DNA of 15,105 nucleotides, taken from Allobrachymonas sp. (GTDB taxonomy: Bacteria; Pseudomonadota; Gammaproteobacteria; Burkholderiales; Burkholderiaceae_C). Below the pieces are notes generated by a model. The model was not told the DNA's origin, did not search any database, and was given only the letters and a program-made list of their open reading frames with translations. The stretch lies in assembly GCA_012036375.1 (NCBI GenBank), contig JAAUOI010000034.1, forward strand, positions 1 through 15,105, read 5' to 3'. Each line of letters opens with the position of its first letter. The first letter of the stretch is position 1. Positions 7,056 to 14,650 of this stretch are shown here, in pieces. The translations under genes and the position numbers were made by a program.

Positions 7056-8360
7056 ATGCTTTTGAGCTTCTTCGTCGATTTCAACTCTTTCTTCGCTTCG
7101 GTTGAGCAGCAGCTCGACCCCAAGCTGCGTGGGCGGCCGGTAGGGGTGGTGCCGGTGATGGCGCAGACGAGTTGCTGTATTGCAGCGAGCTACGAGGCGA
7201 AGGCGTTTGGCGTGAAAACCGGCACGGGGGTGCGGGAGGCTCGGCGACTGTGCCCGGATATTGTGTTCGTGCTCGCTAGCCATGAGAAGTATGTGGCGGT
7301 GCATGAGAAGGCGGTGGTGGCGGTGGATCGGATCGTGCCGGTCAAGCAGGTGATGAGCATTGATGAGATGGAATGCGAGCTGCCCAAGCGCTGGCAAACG
7401 CGCGAGCAGGCCACGCGGCTGGCGCATGCGGTGAAAAAAGAAATTTTGAGCACCGTGGGCGATCAGCTGCACACCAGTATTGGCGTGGCACCCAACACGA
7501 TGCTGGCAAAGCTGGCCTCTGACATGATGAAGCCCAATGGCCTGGTGATTTTGGAGCCGCAGGATATTCCGGGCAAGCTACTTCATTTGAAGCTGCAAGA
7601 CTTTAATGGCATTGGCAAGCGCATGTTGCTGCGTCTCAATGAATGCGGCATTCATAGCGTGGCGCAACTGTTTGCCGCGCCACGCGATTTGCTGCACACG
7701 GCTTGGGGCGGCATCGCGGGCGATGAAATGCACGACAAGCTGCGCGGCATTGCGTACGGCCCGCGCAAGACGGAAGCTCGCAGCTTGGGGCATTCGCATA
7801 TGCTGCCGCCTGCGATGCGCAATCCGATTGACGCATTCGCGGTGCTCAATCGGCTCACGCAAAAGGCCGCCATGCGCCTGCGCAAGCAGGGTTTTTATGC
7901 GACGGCGCTTTCAGTGAGCCTGCGCTGCGATCCTCGGCATGTGCGCTCGGGCAGCCCCAGCGGCGGTTGGCGCGAGACGCGCTTGGGCGAAACGCAAGAC
8001 ACTTGCGAGCTGCTGCATGCGCTGGATCTACTCTGGCACAGCGGCTTGCATCGCATCTTGCATCCGCAGGCGGTGGGCATGGTGCTCTCTGGCTTGGTGC
8101 CAGCCAGCCAGCATACGCCGGGCTTGTTTGATGCGCCCGCGCAACAGAGCCCGACGCAAGTCGGGGCTGGGGCTGAGACTGAGGGCAAGCCGTCTCAAGC
8201 CAATGTGCGCGACCGCAGCCGCTTGCTCGCAGCCGTTGATGGCGTGAACCGCCGTTTTGGCAAGAGCGCCTTGTATTTCGCTACCGCGCATGGGGCGCTG
8301 GATCATGCGCCGATGCGCATTGCCTTCAACCGCATTCCAGATATTGAAACCGAGCGATGA
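7056..8360 (+). CDS. Y-family translesion DNA polymerase (DinB/UmuC type), SOS-regulated
   Basis: An intact 434-residue error-prone polymerase. Palm residues are present: Asp8 in FFVDFNSFFASVEQ and Asp103-Glu104 in SIDEME, which bind the catalytic metals. Phe13 sits where the steric gate lies in Pol IV. KLASDMMKPNG and the helix-hairpin-helix segment FNGIGKRMLLRLNECGI mark the thumb, and the little-finger domain follows to about residue 350. The last ~80 residues are a polar tail. No obvious QL(S/D)LF beta-clamp motif is seen, but TPGLFDAPAQ near residue 355 may serve. The ATG at 7056 has GAGGA directly against it; TTG 7062 has better spacing and cannot be excluded. It is preceded by the LexA palindrome and not coupled to the methylase (82-base gap). 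Confidence 0.9.
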   Translation: MLLSFFVDFNSFFASVEQQLDPKLRGRPVGVVPVMAQTSCCIAASYEAKAFGVKTGTGVREARRLCPDIVFVLASHEKYVAVHEKAVVAVDRIVPVKQVMSIDEMECELPKRWQTREQATRLAHAVKKEILSTVGDQLHTSIGVAPNTMLAKLASDMMKPNGLVILEPQDIPGKLLHLKLQDFNGIGKRMLLRLNECGIHSVAQLFAAPRDLLHTAWGGIAGDEMHDKLRGIAYGPRKTEARSLGHSHMLPPAMRNPIDAFAVLNRLTQKAAMRLRKQGFYATALSVSLRCDPRHVRSGSPSGGWRETRLGETQDTCELLHALDLLWHSGLHRILHPQAVGMVLSGLVPASQHTPGLFDAPAQQSPTQVGAGAETEGKPSQANVRDRSRLLAAVDGVNRRFGKSALYFATAHGALDHAPMRIAFNRIPDIETER

Positions 8361-8413
8361 ATGCGCCTGCCCAACTGAGCAGAAGTGACCTCAATCAATC
8401 ACTACTAATTTCA

Positions 8414-8469
8414 TAGCACTTCGCGCAGATTCTATCCCGGCGCACTGCCAATTTTGCTTAAAAAATGCC
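8414..8469 (+). repeat. Dispersed intergenic repeat, copy A
   Basis: This 56-base segment aligns without gaps to 13943-13998 at 38 of 56 positions. It begins with TAGCACT and has shared blocks CGCA, ATTC, CCGG and CTTAAAA. It lies between the polymerase stop and the cyclase promoter. Confidence 0.6.
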
Positions 8470-8487
8470 ATACTTTGCGCCTACAAT
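8458..8487 (+). promoter_or_regulatory. Possible sigma-70 promoter of the cyclase-FHA gene
   Basis: TACAAT at 8482-8487 is a good -10. TTAAAA at 8458-8463 is a poor -35 at an 18-base spacing. Transcription would begin near 8494, leaving a short leader to the ATG at 8508. Confidence 0.3.
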
Positions 8488-8507
8488 GAACGCAACACAC
8501 CATTGCT

Positions 8508-9443
8508 ATGCCAACTGTCGTCTTTTGTGATCTTGTCGGTTCCACTGAGCTGTTTGAAAAGCTCGGCGATGCCACGGCCTCGCATCTCGTGACCCAACTT
8601 AACCAAGCCTTAGGCCGCGCCATCACGCAGTTTGAAGGCCGCGTGGTGAAGACTTTGGGTGATGGTATTTTTGCGGTATTCCCGCAAGAAAATCAAGCGG
8701 TGGATGCCTGCTGCCAGATTCAGCGCGAGTTGCATGAGCGACCTTTGATGCTGTTTGCTGATGAAAAGCTGGCGGTGAGCTCCGGCACGTTTCGCAGCTT
8801 GCATATTCAGCTGCAAATCGGGATGGAAGCGGGTGAGGTGGTGGAGATCAATGGCGACTGCTATGGCGATGCGGTCAATAGCGCAGCGCGTCTAGCAGAC
8901 CTCGCTGGCGCGAAGCAGATTTTGACCAGCCAGCGCGTGCACGATGCCCTGCCGCAAGAGCGCCGCAGCGAATTCAGCAGCTTAGGCCCGATGTTTTTGC
9001 GCGGCAAAGAAGAGACGACCACGGTCTATCGCATCAACTGGCAAAAGCGTGAGGCCATTGACCCGGATGCCACGATGCTGGGCGTGTCATTTGCTGACGC
9101 CTTGCGCACGCAAACTTTACAGCTGAGTTTTCGGGGCAAAACCGTGCCGCTGGCGCAAAGCGGCAGTGCCATCAAATCCCTGCAAGTGGGGCGGGCGGCG
9201 ACTTGCGATTTAGAGGTGAGCGATCCGCGCGTCTCGCGCACGCATGCGAGTGTGCAGGTGCGCGGCAATCAATTTGTGTTGACTGATTCTTCCAGCTACG
9301 GCACTTGGGTGTATGCAGGCGGGCAAAGCGAGCCTGTGGTCTTGCGCCGCACCGATTGCGTGTTGGTCGGCGAAGGCGAAATATCGCTGGGCTGCGAGCG
9401 CGGTGCACCGGATGCGGCGGTGCTGAAATTTGGCGTGCATTGA
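8508..9443 (+). CDS. Class III nucleotidyl cyclase with C-terminal FHA domain
   Basis: A soluble 311-residue protein. The cyclase homology domain occupies residues ~1-185. FCDLVGSTELF holds metal-binding Asp8, VVKTLGDGIFAVF holds Asp52 and a substrate-selecting Lys, and GDCYGDAVNSAARL holds Asn124 and Arg128, which stabilise the transition state. A full set means it should be active, most likely making cAMP from ATP. An FHA domain follows at ~205-300, with LQVGRAATCDLEV, VSRTHASVQ and DSSSYGTWV; such domains bind phosphothreonine. The cyclase core starts at the first residues, so there is no sensor domain in front. No Ser/Thr kinase is visible nearby. The start lacks a clear Shine-Dalgarno. 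Confidence 0.9.
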   Translation: MPTVVFCDLVGSTELFEKLGDATASHLVTQLNQALGRAITQFEGRVVKTLGDGIFAVFPQENQAVDACCQIQRELHERPLMLFADEKLAVSSGTFRSLHIQLQIGMEAGEVVEINGDCYGDAVNSAARLADLAGAKQILTSQRVHDALPQERRSEFSSLGPMFLRGKEETTTVYRINWQKREAIDPDATMLGVSFADALRTQTLQLSFRGKTVPLAQSGSAIKSLQVGRAATCDLEVSDPRVSRTHASVQVRGNQFVLTDSSSYGTWVYAGGQSEPVVLRRTDCVLVGEGEISLGCERGAPDAAVLKFGVH

Positions 9444-9541
9444 CAGCCAGCGAGTGCCTGCTCAACTGAGTGCGAGAGTCTGGGACAATAGCGGTTTGTT
9501 TTCAATGAAACGCATCCAGCAGACGATGCGCCGCCCAATCC

Positions 9542-9934
9542 ATGAAAAATCTCGATCCCCGCGCCGCTTGGGAACAGTTGCAGCGCTCGCCCGATGCGCT
9601 GTTTCTTGATGTGCGCATGGAAATTGAATCCTTGTACGTGGGTCGCCCGCCCGGCGTGGTCAATATCGCTTGGTATGAATACCCCGAGCTGACCCCGCAA
9701 CCCGATGCCTTTGTGGCTGCCGTCGAGCGCGAAGCCGGCAGCCGCGAGCGCCCCATTTATTTGATTTGCCGAAGCGGCAAGCGCACGGTGGATGCCGCCA
9801 AAGCGCTAGAAGCCGCAGGCTTTACCGATGTGACGAACATCACCGAAGGCTTTGAAGGCGAGCTGGATGAGGGCTTTCATCGCTCCAGCAAAAACGGCTG
9901 GCGGTTTCATGGACTGCCTTGGGAGCAGATGTAA
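9542..9934 (+). CDS. Single-domain rhodanese-like sulfurtransferase
   Basis: A 130-residue rhodanese domain. LFLDVR is the typical first strand-turn. LICRSGKRT at residues ~74-82 is the active-site loop, with Cys76 as the likely persulfide carrier. NITEGFEG and the C-terminal NGWRFHGLPW are common in bacterial members. The loop composition suggests thiosulfate or another small sulfur donor, but the partner is unknown. It stands alone: 98 bases separate it from the cyclase gene and 70 bases from htpG, with the htpG promoter in that gap. Confidence 0.88.
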   Translation: MKNLDPRAAWEQLQRSPDALFLDVRMEIESLYVGRPPGVVNIAWYEYPELTPQPDAFVAAVEREAGSRERPIYLICRSGKRTVDAAKALEAAGFTDVTNITEGFEGELDEGFHRSSKNGWRFHGLPWEQM

Positions 9935-9942
9935 TTTCCCCT

Positions 9943-9970
9943 CTTGAATTTCGTTGAGCAGCCCCTAAAT
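9943..9970 (+). promoter_or_regulatory. Heat-shock (sigma-32) promoter of htpG
   Basis: CTTGAAT at 9943-9949 and CCCCTAAAT at 9962-9970, spaced by 12 bases, closely match the RpoH consensus (CTTGAAA and CCCCATNT). It lies 34 bases before the htpG ATG. E. coli htpG is also an RpoH gene, so position and target agree. Confidence 0.72.
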
Positions 9971-10004
9971 CTTGCTCGTTTTGTTTTTTTCTTCTCTAAC
10001 TACC

Positions 10005-11992
10005 ATGAGCAAACAAACTCTTTCCTTTCAAGCCGAAGTCGCCCAACTGCTGCACCTTGTCACGCACTCTCTTTATTCCAACAAAGAAATTTTCCTGCGT
10101 GAGCTGATCTCCAATGCCTCGGATGCTTGCGACAAGCTGCGCTTTGAGGCTCTGAACAAGCCCGAGCTGTTTGAAGATGCGCCGAATTTAGAGGTGCGCG
10201 TGAGCTTTGATAAAGATGCGAAGACGCTCACGATCGCCGACAACGGTATTGGCATGAGCGAGAAAGAAGCGGTGGACAACCTGGGCACGATTGCCAAGAG
10301 CGGCACGAAAGAATTTGTGGGCAAGCTGGCCGATGCGCAAAAATCGCAAGCCAAAGACGAAGGCTCATTGATCGGCCAATTCGGCGTGGGCTTTTACTCG
10401 GGCTTTATCGTGGCCGACAAAATGGTGGTGGAGACGCGCCGCGCTGGCTTGAAACCCGAAGAGGGCGCACGCTGGACGAGCGGCGGCACGGGTGAATTTG
10501 AGATTGAGACGATCAACAAACCCACACGCGGCACAAGCATCACGCTGCATCTGCGCGAGGACGCGCTTGATTACGCTGGCGCTTGGAAGCTCAAAGAAAT
10601 TATCAACAAATACTCCGATCACATCAGCTTGCCTATTCTGATGGAAAAGGAAGAGTGGAAAGAAGGCGAACCGATTGACGCGGCTGATCCTTCCAAAGGC
10701 ACCAAGGGCGGCGGCATGGTCAAAACCGGGGAGTGGGAAAAATCAACGCCGCTGCTGCGCTGTGGACGCGACCCAAGAAAGACGTGAGCCAAGAGCAGTA
10801 CGACGAGTTTTACAAAAATATTGCTTACGACCAAGAAGCGCCGCTGGCACACAGCCACAACAAGGTCGAGGGCAATCAGGAATACACCCAGCTGCTCTTC
10901 ATTCCCGGCAAAGCGCCTTTTGATTTGTGGAACCGCGAGAAGAAAGCGGGCATCAAGCTGTATGTGAAGCGCGTTTTCATCATGGACGATGCCGAGAGCC
11001 TGATGCCGACCTACTTGCGCTTTGTGAAAGGTGTGGTGGATTCTGCCGATTTGCCGCTGAATGTGAGCCGCGAGCTGCTGCAAGAAAGCCGAGACACCCG
11101 CGCGATCCGCGAAGGCAATACCAAGCGTGTGCTGTCGATGCTGGAAGATTTAGCGAAGAATGATTCGCACAGCACGGAGGCGAAAGATGGCGTGACCGAT
11201 GTGGTCGATGAATCGGACAAAGCCAAAGAAGGTAAGTTCAGCAAGTTCTACGCCGAATTCGGCGCGGTGCTCAAAGAAGGTTTGGGCGAAGACTTTGCCA
11301 ACCGTGAGCGCATTGCCAAGCTCCTGCGCTTTGCTTCGACGACTGTGGACAGCATCACGGTGAGCTTGAGCGACTACAAAGCCCGCATGAAAGAAGGCCA
11401 AGAAGCGATTTACTACATCACCGCCGATACGCTGGCCGCTGCGAAGAACAGCCCGCAGCTTGAAGTCTTCAAGAAAAAGGCATCGAAGTTTTGCTCATGA
11501 CGGATCGGGTCGATGAATGGGCGCTGTCGCATTTGCATGAGTTTGACGGTACGGCGATGCAATCTGTCGCCAAAGGCGCAGTCGATTTAGGCAAGCTGCA
11601 AGATGAGGAAGAGAAGAAAAAAGGCAGAAGCTGCTGCCGAGACTTCCAAGGAACTGATTGCCAAACTCAAAGAAGCCTTGAAAGACAAAGCAGAAGACGT
11701 GCGCGTCACCAGCCGCTTGGTGGATTCGCCAGCGTGTTTGGTCGTCAAAGACGAAGGCGGCATGAGCTTGCAACTGGCTCGCATGCTCAAAGCCGCCGGG
11801 CAGAGCGCCCCTGAGACGAAACCGGTGCTGGAGATCAACACCGAGCATGCACTCGTCAAGCGCTTGAATACTGACGGCGTGCATTTCAATGATCTCGCGC
11901 ATATCGTGTTTGATCAAGCGCTGCTGGCCGAAGGCGGCTTGCCGGATGATCCTGCAGCGTATGTCAAGCGCGTGAATGCGCTTTTAGTGTAG
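10005..11992 (+). CDS. htpG: HtpG, Hsp90-family chaperone, three frameshifts
   Basis: An ATP-dependent cytosolic chaperone of ~660 residues when repaired, about the normal length. From ATG 10005 (MSKQTLSFQAEV; a TTG at 9972 is a less likely start) the GHKL ATPase domain shows NASDACDKLRFEAL, DNGIGM and GQFGVGFYSGF. The middle domain shows WTRPKKDVSQEQYDEFYKN and NVSRELLQESRD. The C-terminal dimerisation domain ends at VNALLV. Breaks: one A too few at 10738-10742, one G too few near 11479-11481, and one A too many at 11617-11622. Each sits in a homopolymer, and the protein resumes exactly in the next frame, for example TGEWEKINAAAALW, so these look technical rather than decay. Confidence 0.93.
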
Positions 11993-12007
11993 AAGTTAGA
12001 AGCGTTT

Positions 12008-12045
12008 TAGGGCTCTAGACTTTATGAAATATGCGTCGAGTGCTA
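12008..12045 (-). repeat. Dispersed intergenic repeat, copy C (inverted)
   Basis: Read on the minus strand from 12045, 28 of the first 38 bases match copy B at 13943. The match includes TAGCACTC, ACGCATATT and TAGAG. Similarity fades toward the htpG stop codon. Confidence 0.55.
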
Positions 12046-12152
12046 TTATTTGGTGAGTTCAAGTACTAACTGCGTGCAAGCGGCAAATTGGGTGGTCTAG
12101 GAGGTGATGTCATGATTGCCAAAAAGACCTACCCAGTCACTTGCAGCGCACC

Positions 12153-12245
12153 ATGACTTCATACCACCACCTAAACCACATACAAAGATACCAGATTGAA
12201 GCCCTGTTGAGTCAAACCATCTGGACTTGCCCCGTGCAAGGGTGA
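12153..12245 (+). pseudogene. Relic of an IS30-type transposase N terminus
   Basis: A 30-codon ORF begins with MTSYHHLNHIQRYQIEALL. This resembles the start of IS30-family transposases, which typically read MxYxxLTxxQRYQIxAL before a helix-turn-helix. The similarity ends after about 21 residues and the frame stops at 12245. Nothing further downstream looks like the DDE catalytic domain, and I see no terminal inverted repeats. It is probably a decayed fragment; a chance match is possible because only a short segment supports it. Confidence 0.4.
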
Positions 12246-12476
12246 AGCATCGCCCCACGGATGCGCTGCAATTGGAGTTGGGCTGTGGATCGGGCTGCGA
12301 GGTGAGCCAGTAGCTTCTGGGGACAATACGGCTCGCAAAGCCGAATACTCCTCCAAGCGAGTTGGGTGCATTGAACTTTTGAGCATTAGCGCTGGCAAAT
12401 ACGGTGGTCACCGTATGGTCATGATGCCCATGATTTTTCTACATTAGTGCATCTAGACACTATTCGAATTGACCGC

Positions 12477-13862
12477 ATGAAACACTCTATTTTTTACGCT
12501 TTGGCTGTGATCGCCATTAGCACAGCATTGAGCGCCTGTGGCGGAGGCGATGATGCCGCCGCACCGCCCAACACTGCCTCAGGCACACCTACCACGGTGG
12601 TTACGACAGTCATCTCCACTACGGCACCGCAAGTCTTTGGCGGCTCACTCAGTGATTCCACCTGCGCACTGCTCACGGATGGCCGCGTCAAATGCTGGGG
12701 TTGGGCAGGTAACGGAATACTCGGGCAAGGTATTGGTGGTAACAAAGGGGATGCGCCCGGCGAGATGGGCGATGCATTACCCTAGACTTTGCTCGGCACG
12801 GGTCTGACGCTCACAAGCATTGCTGTGGGTGGCGACAATATGTGTGCGCTTTTTGCAGACGGACGCGTGAAATGTTGGGGTCGAGGCACGTATGGTGTGA
12901 ATGCAATGGGCAACACGACGACGATAGGCACATCCAGCAGCCAAATGGGTGATGCTTTGCCATTTGTGGATTTAGGCACTGGCCGCAGCGCGAAGACCAT
13001 CCGCATCACCGACGATTTTGCGTGTGCTCTATTGGATAACAGCACTGTGAAATGCTGGGGACGAAATAATCTGGGTCAACTCGGCATCGGCAATACCACG
13101 AACTACGGTGATGTCCCAAATACGATGGGCGACAAACTACCAGCGGTGAACCTGGGCATCGGCCAAACGGTAAAGGACATCGCAGTGGGTCAATTCCACG
13201 TCTGCGCACATCTAGTCAACAACAGCGTCAAATGCTGGGGTTCCAACGTGGCAGGTACGACCACCGCCTCCATGGGTGACAATCTGGCCGCTATTAATTT
13301 CGGCACAGGTCGCAGCGTCAAACAACTGGCTTCCGGCATCTTTCACAATTGCGTTTTGCTCGATGACAACAGCGTCAAATGCTGGGGCAACCATCATCAA
13401 GGCCAGCTTGGTAGTGGAAGGACGATTGGAAATGCAGTCGCCGTGCCTTCCTCTACCGTGATACCCACCGTAAATTTGGGCGCAGGCCGCACCGCGCAAT
13501 GGATTTTCGCTACAGGCTACAACTCATGCGCCAAGCTTGACAATAACGAGGTCAAATGCTGGGGCAACAACGCGGATGGCCAGCTTGCGATTGGCAACAC
13601 GACGACCGTCAACCTCGGTGTACAAGCCGCCGATATGGGAGACAACCTCCAATCTTTGCAGTTAGGTACGAATCGAACCATCAAGCAACTCGTCGGCGGC
13701 ACGAATCATATGTGCGCGCTACTTGATAATGATCGAATCAAGTGTTGGGGCAGTGCAGACTTTGGCAGGTTAGGTAACGGGTCTTCGCAACATTTAGGCA
13801 AGAACGACTCCAACACCGGGGACAACATGCCTTATGTGATGCTCACGGGTGTGGGGCTTTGA
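12477..13862 (+). CDS. Secreted lipoprotein of RCC1-like repeats, interrupted by an in-frame TAG
   Basis: From ATG 12477 a lipoprotein signal peptide ends in the lipobox LSAC with Cys21, followed by a Gly/Asp and Thr/Pro-rich spacer. Seven repeats of ~45-60 residues follow, each with a pair such as CALLDNSTVKCWG and then GQLGxGN. They resemble RCC1/BNR beta-propeller blades, and seven would close a propeller. Codon 103 is TAG (12783-12785), but the same frame continues with LGTG and further repeats to 13862. The equivalent position in other repeats (DALP, three residues, LGTG) has a sense codon. So it is a substitution and not a frameshift: a recent pseudogene, a sequencing error or, less likely, a readthrough. 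Ligand and function are unknown. Confidence 0.75.
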
Positions 13863-13942
13863 GGTGAAATGAAAATTTAGACTGACGAACGGATGAGTGC
13901 AACACATTCACGTTGACGTGCTGGTATTTGCTATATATCCCG

Positions 13943-13998
13943 TAGCACTCTACGCATATTCCATGCCGGGTAGAGGCTGATTTCTCTTAAAAATCGCC
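13943..13998 (+). repeat. Dispersed intergenic repeat, copy B
   Basis: It aligns with copy A (38 of 56) and copy C (28 of 38). CTCTAC at 13948-13953 can pair with GTAGAG at 13970-13975, giving a hairpin with a 16-base loop. It lies between two convergent genes and ends on the tag stop codon. Confidence 0.6.
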
Positions 13999-14641
13999 TA
14001 TGAAGGCCGTGTGAAGCTGGCGCGTGCCTTTTCTACCTGCGCGCGATGGCTGCAGCCTTCCAAATGATCATTGACCACGCCCATGCTTTGCATCAGGGCA
14101 TACATCGTGGTGGGGCCGACGAATTTGAAACCGAGTTTGAGCAGGGCTTTGCTAAGTGCTTGAGATTGCTCGGTTTGCCCGAGTGTTGAAGCCACCTCAG
14201 GCGTGATTTTGGCGGGGCGTTGCTTGGCGGTAGGCTCGTGCGCCCACACAAGGCGGGCGAGTGCGCCTGCGCCATGCGCATCGATCAAATCGCAGACCTT
14301 TTGCGCATTGTTGATCGCTGATTGAATTTTGCCGCGATGGCGGATGATGCCGGCATCTTGCACGAGACGATCGACATCTTTATCAGTGAAGCGAGCGACT
14401 TTTTCAAAATCAAAGCCTTTGAACACCTCGCGGAACCTATCCCGCTTGCGCAGAATCGTGATCCAGCTCAGACCAGATTGGAAGCCTTCCAACGTGATCT
14501 TTTCAAACAGTCGTTTTTCATCGACCACGGGCATGCCCATTCGTGATCGTGATAGTGAATGTAGTCAGCAAAAGCCTCGCCTTCGCCGCACCAAGAGCAG
14601 CGGTGCAGACCATCAGAATGTTGGATGAGAGATAAAGGCAT
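13998..14641 (-). CDS. tag: DNA-3-methyladenine glycosylase I, one frameshift
   Basis: It removes 3-methyladenine from alkylated DNA, starting base-excision repair. The main frame runs from GMPVVDEKRLFEKITLEGFQSG (catalytic Glu in LEG) through DAGIIRHRGKI and GFKFVG to VNDHLEGC. Upstream, another frame gives HRCSWCGEGEAFADYIHYHDHEW. One G missing in the run at 14536-14538 joins them as HEWGMPVVDEKR, as in E. coli Tag. Zinc ligands are accounted for: Cys near the N terminus, His in YHDHEW, and His/Cys in NDHLEGC. From ATG 14641 the protein is ~214 residues, slightly longer than E. coli Tag (187). It starts 9 bases after the argP-like stop, so the two are probably co-transcribed. Confidence 0.9.
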
Positions 14642-14650
14642 CCGAAGAGT

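Larger units (their letters stand above)
11993..12476. other. Gene-poor region between htpG and the repeat lipoprotein
   Basis: The 484 bases hold no convincing intact gene. They contain an inverted copy of the dispersed repeat (12008-12045) at the htpG 3' end and a possible IS30 transposase relic (12153-12245). A 104-codon ORF on the minus strand (12097-12411) has no recognisable features. No clear rho-independent terminator follows htpG. Confidence 0.6.

Noticed and set aside
9440..9491. TTGACA and GACAAT as a promoter for the rhodanese gene
   Set aside because: The hexamers are about 40 bases apart, far from the usual 16-18, and TTGACA coincides with the cyclase stop codon.
12097..12411. 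104-codon minus-strand ORF in the gap after htpG
   Set aside because: No recognisable domain, no good ribosome site, and it overlaps the IS30-like relic. Left as unassigned sequence.
12540..13860. Regularly spaced repeats considered as CRISPR or tandem DNA repeat
   Set aside because: The repeating units are protein-level (CxxxKCWG), diverged at DNA level, and lie in a continuous frame. There are no identical repeats with unique spacers.
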